A stretch of DNA of 64,000 nt from Olsenella sp. SW781. GTDB taxonomy: Bacteria; Actinomycetota; Coriobacteriia; Coriobacteriales; Atopobiaceae. Below the pieces are notes generated by a model. It was not told where the DNA came from, searched no databases, and saw only the letters and a list, made by a program, of their open reading frames with translations. Where the stretch lies: assembly GCF_012027725.1 (NCBI RefSeq), contig NZ_SJOU01000011.1:22122-86121 (forward strand), in the 5' to 3' direction. The position numbers were made by a program, and so were the translations under genes. This document shows positions 41,105 to 54,307 of this stretch, piece by piece. Every line of letters starts with the position of its first letter. Position 1 is the stretch's first letter.

Positions 41105-41880
41105 AAAATCACGACCACCCGCATAGCGGGTGGTTTGCTCTTAGGGTATAACCCTAGGGTCCCAGGCCAGGGGCTCAAGCCCCTGGCCTGAACTGGCGTT
41201 CAGGCCCGATAGCCCCTTGACTCGTGGCGGGCCGGTCGAACCGGCGGCGCGCCTACTTCCTGTTCTGCGGGCCCCTCGCGAAGGGGTCCTCGTACTCCTT
41301 GACGCTCAGCCTGTCCTGGGCGATGTCGGCGCGCTCCTGCTCCCGTATGTACTTCGCGATCGTCGCCTCGTTGAGCCCGACGGTGGAGACGCAGTGGCCC
41401 TCCGCCCAGAACCTCCTGTTCCCGAACTCGTGCTTGAGGTTCGCGCGCCGGTCGAACATGAGCAGCGAGCTCTTCCCCTTCAGGTACCCCATGAAGCTCG
41501 ACACGCTGATCTTGGGCGGGATGCCGGCCGGCATGCGCGCGTGGTCGGGCATCAGGTGACCCTCTATGATCTCGACGCCCTTCCACTGGCACAGCTGCCT
41601 GAGAATCTCCCCCAGGTCCTTGCGGTATTGGTTGTAGATGACCTTCCTTCTATACTTTGGTGCGAACACGATGTGGTACTTGCAGAGCCACTTCGTGTGC
41701 GCGAGGCTGTTGGCCTTCTGGGCCACGGCAATCACCTTCCCCTCGGGGCCGGCGACCTGAACAATCACCATGCTAGAGGGGAGGGTGTTTTGTTGCGTAG
41801 CAATTGGTGCCCTCCACCCGCTGAGCGGGTGGTTTTCTGTGCCGCGCGTACCGCGCGGCACGGGCTAAAGCCCATGAAAG
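41105..41880 (-). mobile_element. IS200/IS605-family element, probably inactive
   Basis: A single tnpA gene is bracketed by subterminal hairpins: ACCACCCGC/GCGGGTGGT near 41112-41133 and CCAGGCCAGGGGCT/AGCCCCTGGCCTG near 41161-41190 on one side, CCACCCGCTGAGCGGGTGG near 41815-41833 and GCCGCGCG/CGCGCGGC near 41840-41860 on the other. Lack of inverted terminal repeats, a hairpin at each end and one small HUH transposase are the IS200 plan. Exact ends are not determined. The element abuts the old end of the CRISPR array. Confidence 0.7.
41253..41726 (-). CDS. tnpA: IS200-type transposase TnpA with mutated HUH motif
   Basis: 157 residues from GTG 41726 (VAQKANSLAHTKWLCKYHIV is the family start); an ATG at 41771 would add 15. 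Conserved IS200 blocks: FAPKYRRKVIYNQYRKDLGE, VEIIEGHLMPDH, IPPKISVSSFMGYLKGKSSL, FGNRRFWAEGHCVSTVGLNE and the catalytic Tyr in ATIAKYIREQE. The metal-binding HUH motif, normally PDHVHML, reads PDHARMP, so one His is lost and transposition in cis is unlikely. Confidence 0.85.
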   Translation of the reverse strand: MAQKANSLAHTKWLCKYHIVFAPKYRRKVIYNQYRKDLGEILRQLCQWKGVEIIEGHLMPDHARMPAGIPPKISVSSFMGYLKGKSSLLMFDRRANLKHEFGNRRFWAEGHCVSTVGLNEATIAKYIREQERADIAQDRLSVKEYEDPFARGPQNRK

Positions 41881-41909
41881 AGGGGGCCACGCGAGACGGG
41901 CCCCTCATC

Positions 41910-47795
<5,886 letters not shown>

Positions 47796-47877
47796 AGTAA
47801 TCTACCTGCAAGCCTACCAGATGTTCTGCAGCAACTGATTCACTTTCTTCGACCGTCACGAGGTACCGTGTCCGCCG
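47796..47877 (-). promoter_or_regulatory. CRISPR leader
   Basis: 82 bases between the cas2 stop and the first repeat, where a type I-E leader should lie. It is less GC-rich than the genes (AGTGAATCAGTTGCTGCAG in minus sense). The promoter for the array is expected here or within cas2; no clear -10/-35 pair is evident. Confidence 0.7.
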
Positions 47878-48240
47878 TTAGCGCGAACGAAACTTATGCG
47901 CTTTGCGGTGCTTCGACGCGCTGCTCCATCCCGTCGGAAGCGAGCCCATGAGGGTAGCGCCATCCGTACCAACAGGGCGCTTGATGAGCTTCAGCCCCTC
48001 GCAGTCGACCGGAGCCCAATCCGGTTGGAACACCTCAAACTCCAAATGCTGCTCATTGCGTGCGCTGTACACCATGATCGCCCTGCCAGACTTCACAAAC
48101 GAGCAAACCCTCTGCCACAGCCTCTCCCTCACGCGTGCGGAGAGGCGCCCGACAAACACACCGGGCGCAATCTCCAAGAGCCAGCGAGTCAAATCCCCTC
48201 GAGCTCCCGGCGGACACGCGGTCAACACCATGACAACCAT
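47878..48240 (-). CDS. cas2: CRISPR-associated protein Cas2 (type I-E)
   Basis: 120 residues. MVVMVLTACPPGARGDLTRW, LLEIAPGVFVGRLSARVRER and RAIMVYSARNEQHLEFEVFQ are the Cas2e blocks; Cas2e is the structural partner of Cas1 in spacer integration. Slightly longer than the E. coli protein through a basic tail (ASKHRKAHKFRSR). No DnaQ domain is fused to it, unlike some type I-E Cas2 proteins; a separate DnaQ-like gene opens the operon. Last cas gene, next to the leader. Confidence 0.93.
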   Translation of the reverse strand: MVVMVLTACPPGARGDLTRWLLEIAPGVFVGRLSARVRERLWQRVCSFVKSGRAIMVYSARNEQHLEFEVFQPDWAPVDCEGLKLIKRPVGTDGATLMGSLPTGWSSASKHRKAHKFRSR

Positions 48241-48246
48241 GTCGCA

Positions 48247-49239
48247 TCATCCTTCGGACTCATCGGAGTATTGCCTTCCGGCGGCAACCTCTCCGTTCTT
48301 CTCGTCCCAAAGCTTCAGGTCGTCGCCAAACGACTCATCTTGGTCAATGCCCATGGAGAACAAGCCCGTTATGTCCTCGACCATGCGCTTCATAACAGAG
48401 AGGTCGTAGAGAGCATCCCGCATGTTCTTGCGGGTAGCAGAGCCGATGTCATCTGGATGCATCGCCGCAGTCTTGAACGCCACGGGAATGGAGAGCTCGG
48501 CCTTGTATAGATCGGCGATGTCATACACGAACGACCTCTCATGTCCGGTGTGTACGAACCCAAGTCCGGGCGAGCAACCCAACGCAACGATGACTGCATG
48601 GGCAACGCCGTATAGACACACGTGTGCCGCAGAAAGCGCCTTGTTGATCTCGGACCCCGTATCGAAATCGTCTGGGTCGAATTCGCGACGCTTCCACTCA
48701 ACGCCCGTCTCCCGGGACCAATGCCGATACACCCTGCGGATGCGGGCGCCCTCACGACCACGTAGCTGCTGCATCGTGAGCGCGCTCACGTCCTCGTCCG
48801 GAAAGCGCAGCTGATACATCTGCCGGGCGACCGCGAGTCGCGTCCTCGTATTGGAGACCAAGCTCGCCTGACGCATGAGAAGGCGGCTGGAGTGCGTCAG
48901 CGGCCGCCCAGACGCATACATCCTCACGCCGCGCTCGCCCACCCAAATCACGCTCGCGCCGTTCTCCCCTATCGTTGCCATGGCCTTGTGGGAGATGCTC
49001 GTCCCGGGGCCCAGCATCAAGACTCCCAGCGTTGCGACCGGTATCCGAATCGTCCCCTCGTCGTCAGTAATCGTGATGGCGTTCTCCGCCTGATTGACAA
49101 CGCAGCGCTCGAAGTAAGCGAACGAAATGCGCTCGTCGGCACGAACCAAGTCGGACAAAACGGGCGGGACGACGCTCGGCGTCGCCCCGCCCTCAGAACT
49201 CGCATCCTTACCCAGGCCGAGAATGGCGTCATCAGACAT
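48247..49239 (-). CDS. cas1: CRISPR-associated integrase Cas1 (type I-E)
   Basis: 330 residues. Metal ligands: Glu in QLRGREGARIRRVYRHWSRE, His in GLGFVHTGHERSFVYDIADL and the Asp that follows it (YDIADLYK). GENGASVIWVGERGVRMYAS in the N-terminal domain is typical of Cas1e. It inserts new spacers at the leader end with Cas2. The start overlaps the cas6e stop by eight bases. The sequence WDEKNGEV near the C-terminus carries a variant of the GAGAAGAAC oligonucleotide. Confidence 0.95.
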   Translation of the reverse strand: MSDDAILGLGKDASSEGGATPSVVPPVLSDLVRADERISFAYFERCVVNQAENAITITDDEGTIRIPVATLGVLMLGPGTSISHKAMATIGENGASVIWVGERGVRMYASGRPLTHSSRLLMRQASLVSNTRTRLAVARQMYQLRFPDEDVSALTMQQLRGREGARIRRVYRHWSRETGVEWKRREFDPDDFDTGSEINKALSAAHVCLYGVAHAVIVALGCSPGLGFVHTGHERSFVYDIADLYKAELSIPVAFKTAAMHPDDIGSATRKNMRDALYDLSVMKRMVEDITGLFSMGIDQDESFGDDLKLWDEKNGEVAAGRQYSDESEG

Positions 49240-49933
49240 CGCCGGGCTCCCGAAGCGGGGCGATGGTCATGAGGCCACATCCAAAGCCGCGGGCGCGGCC
49301 CAGGCCGAAGCCGAGCGTGTGCCTAAACGTCTCTGCATCAACGACCTCGAGAACGCCATCGTATTGCGCGGTCGTAAGTGTAACAACGTTCCCCTGCCTC
49401 TTGAACCGCTCTCGACGACGATGGGACACGGTAAGCCGTTCGAACCCCTCCTCTGTCTGCGCGATGCGGAAGCCGTGCGCCTCCGCGCGATCCATGAGCC
49501 ACGCACGCTGCTGAGCCTCAGTAACGTGGCCCTGGAGCGTGCCAACGACTCCCGCACGCCCCCTTCTTCCCTTGTCGACAAGAACCTTGCGCACCGGATT
49601 CGCTTTAAGCCTGAACTGCCAGAGCTGCCCTTCGGACACCCGGTCAAGAGCAGGGTCGTATTCCTTGGTCACCCAAGAAGGAGATGCCACTGAGGCCACC
49701 TGATCGCAGATATGGGTGAAGTCCGGTTTATCGGGACTCACAACGTAGAGCCAGACCTCCCGCTCGTTGCCCGGAACCTCATCCAAACGCCAGAGGATTC
49801 TGCCCCTCTCGTCCTCGCGCACGGCGCTAGGCGCAAACGCCTGCTCAACCGCCGCGTGAACCTTGTAGGGCGAGCTAACGAACGCAATGGCATCTAGGTT
49901 TGTCAGGCCCAGCGGAACTCTTGATAGATACAT
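49232..49933 (-). CDS. cas6e: crRNA-processing endoribonuclease Cas6e
   Basis: 233 residues. N-terminal MYLSRVPLGL, then a His at about residue 26 (SPYKVHAAVEQAFAP) in the catalytic position, a ferredoxin-like core (WLYVVSPDKPDF, WQFRLKANPVRKVLVDKGRR) and the C-terminal Gly-rich loop HTLGFGLGRARGFGCGLMTI. Cuts the precursor at the 3' base of the repeat stem and stays bound to it in Cascade. The stem-changed repeat near 54180 keeps a six-bp stem it could still bind. Confidence 0.92.
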   Translation of the reverse strand: MYLSRVPLGLTNLDAIAFVSSPYKVHAAVEQAFAPSAVREDERGRILWRLDEVPGNEREVWLYVVSPDKPDFTHICDQVASVASPSWVTKEYDPALDRVSEGQLWQFRLKANPVRKVLVDKGRRGRAGVVGTLQGHVTEAQQRAWLMDRAEAHGFRIAQTEEGFERLTVSHRRRERFKRQGNVVTLTTAQYDGVLEVVDAETFRHTLGFGLGRARGFGCGLMTIAPLREPGDV

Positions 49934-49941
49934 ATGTCACC

Positions 49942-50694
49942 TCACTCCATCCATCCCAGAGGGTCATGAACGGGCGCCTCTCCCACATTTGGCTCCAAGA
50001 CGGTCGCCGCAGAAACTTTGTCACTGCTGGCGTCATCAAGAGCGACGATGTCGGGGTTGGGCACCCGCAGTCGGGTGACGGGCCTGCACGCGTAGCGCCT
50101 TCCCGCGGCGCTGTACGTGAGTGGGTAGTCCGCCCAGCTCTCGCAGACCTCCCCGTCGCGCGCGTCAGCGACCATCTCAAGCGCAAGCACGTCCGCATGG
50201 CGGGACTTGTATCGCTCGGAAGCCCTCCAGGGCTCTCTGGAAAGCACCTGACGGACGTCCCGCGCCTCTCCATCGATGCCCAGGCAAAGCGGCATATCTG
50301 CCGGGCACGACCTTCTCCCCAGATAGAGAGGCCTGCGCGGCAGCCTTAAAGCCACTTCCACCTTCTCGAGCATCTCATCAGGCCCTCCGAGGGCGACGAG
50401 AAAGCAGGCGTCGGCAAGATAGTAGCGGTCCGAGAGTGGCATGGGCTTACCGCCATCCATTGGCCGCTCGGTCTGAAAGTCGCGCATGAGCTGGCCCGGC
50501 TGCTCAACACGAACAGCGAGCTCGAGCTGCGCAAGATCGTCCACCGGGTCTTCGCGTGTTCTGCCAAGCGCTGAGGCGATGAGTCCCACGATTCCGCTCT
50601 TGGTCGGCTCGCGTCTCGTGGTTCTTCTCGCATAGCGCGACGAGTCCCCCCAAGACTGCATGGGCCCCGCAAGGCGGATGAGAAGAACGGCCAT
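49942..50694 (-). CDS. cas5e: Cascade subunit Cas5e
   Basis: 250 residues from ATG 50694. N-terminal LLIRLAGPMQSWGDSSRYAR, RRTTRREPTKSGIVGLIASA and LGRTREDP are standard Cas5 blocks (start of the RAMP fold and glycine-containing helix). VALRLPRRPLYLGRRSCPAD is the middle motif. Binds the 5' handle of the crRNA in Cascade. Two bases after the cas7e stop. Confidence 0.92.
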   Translation of the reverse strand: MAVLLIRLAGPMQSWGDSSRYARRTTRREPTKSGIVGLIASALGRTREDPVDDLAQLELAVRVEQPGQLMRDFQTERPMDGGKPMPLSDRYYLADACFLVALGGPDEMLEKVEVALRLPRRPLYLGRRSCPADMPLCLGIDGEARDVRQVLSREPWRASERYKSRHADVLALEMVADARDGEVCESWADYPLTYSAAGRRYACRPVTRLRVPNPDIVALDDASSDKVSAATVLEPNVGEAPVHDPLGWME

Positions 50695-50696
50695 GA

Positions 50697-51830
50697 TTAC
50701 TCCTCGGACGCAAGAGCCGATTCGATCGCCTCGCGGACGGCGCTCACCAGAGTGTCGAAGGAAACGCCCTCCCCAAAGTACTCGAGGGACGCAGCATCCA
50801 CGCCATACGAGACGTGCCAGCTCTTCGTTGCCGGATGCGCGAAAGCGCCCTCGACATCCTTGGCACATGTCGCAAGACGCTCCGCGGCAATCTGCGTGAT
50901 GGAGCGGTCGCGCTCGGCGTATACGGGACGCTCGAACGCCGTGGCCAGGTTGATGGGCTGGTCATCGCGCAGCGAGACAGCCACCATGTTGGGCAGCGTA
51001 CGGTTGGCAAAGGTATTCTGCTTGCCAGTTGGCATGGACTTGACAAACGCCTCCACGAAGGCCGCCACCCCGCATGCCGTCGCCTCGGCGTTCTCCAGTT
51101 GCCCCATGAGTGCGTCGACGTTCACGGTCGCATAGCGGTAGAGCGTTGAGGAGTTGAAGCTTACGGTACCCAGCATCCCGGCTCCAGCGTTGTCATCTGC
51201 CGCGCAGTCATCCACGGCGGTGAAGTAGTCGTACTCCTGGGAGATCTCGTTGACCGAGATGGCGTGTGCGACCTGCGAGCACGCATCGACGTTGAAGTCG
51301 GACGCATCGGCGAGCATGCGGCCGAACAGGGCGATGTCGACCGCCTGGATCCCCTTGAACGCTTTCTGGACGTCCTTCTTCGACTTGCTGTCAGGCTTCT
51401 TGGGATCGACTCCCCCGTCCGCCCAAGAAATGGCAATGTCCGCTAGGTCATCGAGCTCACGATTAGCGATAAAGACAAGGTAGCCCGTGGCAAGCGTCCC
51501 CTCGTCGGAGCCCTTCCTGTCGGTCTCGGACGACTTGATGCCCGTGGCGTCCAGCACCGCCTTGGCAAAGTCGACGGACTGCTCGGCAAGGTCCTCACGC
51601 TTGGCGGCGATGCGATCCGCGATGAGCGGCACGACGAACTTCGTGCGCACGCCCAGCTGGCCCTCCGGTAGGAGGTCAGAGAACATCTCGCGCATGGCGC
51701 GCTTCCACGCTTGGCTGGAGACGCGGGCTCGGAGCGCCCCTCCATACATGGCGGTCTTGGGACTCCCGGTGTCATCACGGTTGATGTTGCTGGGCGGAAC
51801 GCTCTGAAGGGCATAGAGATCAAGGTACAT
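50697..51830 (-). CDS. cas7e: Cascade backbone subunit Cas7e
   Basis: 377 residues from ATG 51830 (AGGAGG upstream); an earlier in-frame start at 51878 would overlap cse2. LYALQSVPPSNINRDDTGSP, KTAMYGGALRARVSSQAWKR and LPNMVAVSLRDDQPINLATA are typical of CasC/Cse4. Six copies form the crRNA-binding spine of Cascade. Length is normal. Confidence 0.93.
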   Translation of the reverse strand: MYLDLYALQSVPPSNINRDDTGSPKTAMYGGALRARVSSQAWKRAMREMFSDLLPEGQLGVRTKFVVPLIADRIAAKREDLAEQSVDFAKAVLDATGIKSSETDRKGSDEGTLATGYLVFIANRELDDLADIAISWADGGVDPKKPDSKSKKDVQKAFKGIQAVDIALFGRMLADASDFNVDACSQVAHAISVNEISQEYDYFTAVDDCAADDNAGAGMLGTVSFNSSTLYRYATVNVDALMGQLENAEATACGVAAFVEAFVKSMPTGKQNTFANRTLPNMVAVSLRDDQPINLATAFERPVYAERDRSITQIAAERLATCAKDVEGAFAHPATKSWHVSYGVDAASLEYFGEGVSFDTLVSAVREAIESALASEE

Positions 51831-51840
51831 AAGATGCCTC

Positions 51841-52497
51841 CTAGTTCTTCTCGTCAGCCGACGCGCCAGCGGCCTCATCTGTCGTCGCCTCGTCGGACAC
51901 GGTCGTAAAGTAATCCCGCCCCCAGCGCATGAACACGTCGCCGCGGGCGCCTGGGAACTGCAAGAGGAAGAGGTCGCGAGTGAGCAGGTAGTAGTCCACG
52001 CGGACCCCCTTGTCTCTCATGAGCATGATGAGGGCGCGCATATGGTGCTCAACGCCATCCATATCCCGCACGCCCTCTATGGAGGCCATCCTGCGACGAA
52101 CCCCCTTTGCCTTGTCCTTGTCGTACTCGATGCGTCGGCATGACCACCCGAAGGATCGACGCCGGGCACCCGTCTCCCCAGAGGAACTGGTGATAGCCAT
52201 GGGGCTATCTTTAGACTGCTGGTGATAGGCATAAAGCCTCAGAGCAGCTGTGATGGCACGGAGCGCCCTTTTTTCGTCCGCCTCGGACAGGGCGAGGTCG
52301 AGAAGCCCCTCGAAGAGGTCCTCCCCCACGGAGGCCCAAGACGTGCCTCCGGGCATTCCCAGCCGCCGTAGGCGGGCAAGAGAGGCCCGCGCATCTGCGG
52401 CATCGGAGCCTTTTCCAACATAGGCGCGCTGCAGCCGAGCAATCTTCCTCTGCGTAAACAGAGCCACCTCGTGCGCGCGCTCATAGAGCGACGGCAT
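51841..52497 (-). CDS. cse2: Cascade small subunit Cse2 (CasB)
   Basis: 218 residues, helical and basic. Blocks ASLARLRRLGMPGGTSWASV, LRAITAALRLYAYHQQSKD, RRIEYDKDKAKGVRRRMASI and VRVDYYLLTRDLFLLQFPGA are those of CasB, which grips the displaced strand. Slightly longer than usual through an acidic C-terminal tail (SDEATTDEAAGASADEKN). Confidence 0.9.
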   Translation of the reverse strand: MPSLYERAHEVALFTQRKIARLQRAYVGKGSDAADARASLARLRRLGMPGGTSWASVGEDLFEGLLDLALSEADEKRALRAITAALRLYAYHQQSKDSPMAITSSSGETGARRRSFGWSCRRIEYDKDKAKGVRRRMASIEGVRDMDGVEHHMRALIMLMRDKGVRVDYYLLTRDLFLLQFPGARGDVFMRWGRDYFTTVSDEATTDEAAGASADEKN

Positions 52498-52511
52498 ATC
52501 GTCCTCCCTTC

Positions 52512-54140
52512 TTAAAATAACGCCTTGACTAGACCGCCCTCAAACCAGGCAAGCGCCTGGCCAACTGAGACGTCATCGTGTTCCGAGAAGCACGAGACGT
52601 GCCGATAAGACACGTACGCATTCGCCAGCCTTCGGAGTACGAACTGAGCCTCCTTGCGCCACGCAAGGCAGTACTCGTCCACTCCCTCGTCGGGGAACTC
52701 GGCAATTCGCGCACGATACAGGGCGTCGAGAGCGTCATAGGCACCTTCACGAACGTCCTCCCGCGATGCCTGCGCCGCAGAGTCCGAGAAGGAATCGTAG
52801 CGCCGCTTGTCGCCCTGGGCGCGCTCCACGTTCTGAACAAATCGAACGAGAACGCCCACCGCCTGATCGGTGCGCTCGATGACATCAAGCATCTTGACAA
52901 CGGCCTCGGAGTCCTTGCGGAGCAACGTCGCACGCAGGTCAACCGAGTCCGTAATGGCATCGTCCACGACACTGCTCTGCGTGCCATAGCTGACTCCCTG
53001 GCACACGATGCGGACATTGAGGCGCCAGTCTTCGGGACTCTGAGCATCCTGCAGCTCCGACATCCAGCGGATGACGCCGGGGCGAAGCTTTCCTCCATCG
53101 GCAAGCGCAAGCAGGCTGGGAAGACCGCGCCAGAGAGCGCGGGCCGTATCTGGCGCAACAGGCATGAGCGGCACGGTTGCGGTGCCCAGCTTCTTCTGCT
53201 GCTGCTTGCTCTCACGCCATCCGGTCATCATCTCAAAGCGCTGCTTGTTGGCCGGAATCAAGACATCCCCGTAGCTGATGATGACACCGCGGACGCACGA
53301 TCCGTCCTCGCTGGGAATTAGTCGAATCCTCCGACTCTGCCAGGTGAGCAGGTCAACTGGTCCGGTCGGCTCTCGCTGGCAGGTATCTGCCGAGGGCACC
53401 TCGCGCTCCCAAGGGGCATAATCATCTGAGACAATAACGGAGACATTGCTCAGAAACAGCACGAAGTTCAGGAGCAGGGTCTCGAAGAGATTCTGGCCCT
53501 CCAGATAGATTCCACCCAGCGCTCCGCACCATCCCGTGCCAAGCGCCCCCTTGGGGGCGTACGCCTTCCCGCTCTTGGCAGAGGTGTTTCCAACGACGGG
53601 GCTCTTGATCCCGGCCGTGTGATAGGCCTGTACAACAACCAGATAGCGCGCAGCAAGATCAAACGGCAGCGAGTCCAGATGCGCGGGGCTCCTCATGGAG
53701 AAGAGGAACTTCTCCGGCTTAGGAACGTCCAGCATGAGCTCGCTGACAGAATCGAACTCCTTCTCCCCCATATAGTCGAGGCCGGGAATCTGATAGAAAG
53801 GATGCTCATCGTCGAAGAGGTCAAACTCATGAGGGTAGTCAGCGAGGTACTCATCGATTTGGTCCGACCCGAAGCACCCCTGAGATCGAAGTTCCTCCCA
53901 GCGCTCCTTCTTCTGCTTTTCCCCCAACTCCTCGAACTCATAGTTGATGCAGTAGACGAGTGCAAGCAAGAGACGCAGAAGCGCCAGCCCCTCACCGGGA
54001 ATCTCACCCGAAAGACGCCGAATCTGATGGGCTCCGGCCAGAGCGTCCCGTATCGAGACGACATCGGCAGTGCCATCGAGCCGCTCAACGGGAATCCAGG
54101 GCTCGAATCGCAGGTCGTAATGTGGGTTCTGTTTGATCAT
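52512..54140 (-). CDS. cse1: Cascade large subunit Cse1 (CasA/Cas8e)
   Basis: 542 residues. DLRFEPWIPVERLDGTADVV at the start, SIRDALAGAHQIRRLSGEIP, GEGLALLRLLLALVYCINYE, PFYQIPGL and GWCGALGGIYLEGQNLFETL are CasA landmarks. It recognises the PAM and recruits Cas3. AAAGGAGG ribosome site. A 165-bp gap separates it from cas3 and holds two CRISPR-repeat-like stem loops in what would be its 5' leader. Confidence 0.92.
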   Translation of the reverse strand: MIKQNPHYDLRFEPWIPVERLDGTADVVSIRDALAGAHQIRRLSGEIPGEGLALLRLLLALVYCINYEFEELGEKQKKERWEELRSQGCFGSDQIDEYLADYPHEFDLFDDEHPFYQIPGLDYMGEKEFDSVSELMLDVPKPEKFLFSMRSPAHLDSLPFDLAARYLVVVQAYHTAGIKSPVVGNTSAKSGKAYAPKGALGTGWCGALGGIYLEGQNLFETLLLNFVLFLSNVSVIVSDDYAPWEREVPSADTCQREPTGPVDLLTWQSRRIRLIPSEDGSCVRGVIISYGDVLIPANKQRFEMMTGWRESKQQQKKLGTATVPLMPVAPDTARALWRGLPSLLALADGGKLRPGVIRWMSELQDAQSPEDWRLNVRIVCQGVSYGTQSSVVDDAITDSVDLRATLLRKDSEAVVKMLDVIERTDQAVGVLVRFVQNVERAQGDKRRYDSFSDSAAQASREDVREGAYDALDALYRARIAEFPDEGVDEYCLAWRKEAQFVLRRLANAYVSYRHVSCFSEHDDVSVGQALAWFEGGLVKALF

Positions 54141-54179
54141 TTCTTCCTCCTTTCAGTTGTTCGATATACTTGAATAAGT

Positions 54180-54258
54180 GCAGATAACCCCACATTTGTG
54201 GGGAACAAGGGCAAAGTATTCTCATCTCAAGGTTCAGTCCACCCTTTGGCGGAAACAC
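54180..54258 (-). ncRNA. Candidate crRNA-like regulatory RNA in the cas3-cse1 gap (CreR-like)
   Basis: In minus sense, pseudo-repeat 1 (54258-54230) begins GTGTTTCCGCC, has loop AAAG, then GGTGGACTGAACC; pseudo-repeat 2 (54208-54180) begins TTGTTCCCCAC, loop AAAT, then GTGGGG. Both are 29 bases. Pseudo-repeat 2 keeps a perfect six-bp stem although one base pair differs from the array stem (C-G changed to T-A type), i.e. compensatory. Between them are 21 bases starting TGAGATGAGAATACT, which match 14 of 15 bases of plus-strand 54293-54307 at the cas3 stop, with AAC on its 5' side. Such paired degenerate repeats in cas gaps are known as CreA/CreR RNAs that guide Cascade to repress a promoter without cleavage. 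Assignment here is inference. Confidence 0.55.
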
Positions 54259-54260
54259 CG

Positions 54261-54307
54261 GATAAAGTATCCTGAGTTAAAAATAACCGAACTGAGATGA
54301 TAATACT
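54261..54307 (-). promoter_or_regulatory. Putative cse1/Cascade promoter region and guide target
   Basis: GATACT at 54266-54271 (minus) could be a -10, inside the palindrome GGATA-AAG-TATCC (54260-54272); it would start transcription about at the first pseudo-repeat. The -35 is weak (CAGTTC-like). The target of the pseudo-spacer (54293-54307) lies just upstream or over the -35, a position where bound Cascade would block transcription. Confidence 0.4.

Noticed and set aside
37665..41126. 1153-residue plus-strand frame
   Set aside because: Antisense to ygeY and ygeX; composition (Val, Ala, His, Asp rich) is that of a mirrored GC-rich gene.
54141..54305. Small toxin gene (CreT-like) in the cas3-cse1 gap
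   Set aside because: No start codon with ribosome site and short frame of rare codons could be supported; only the guide-RNA part is proposed.
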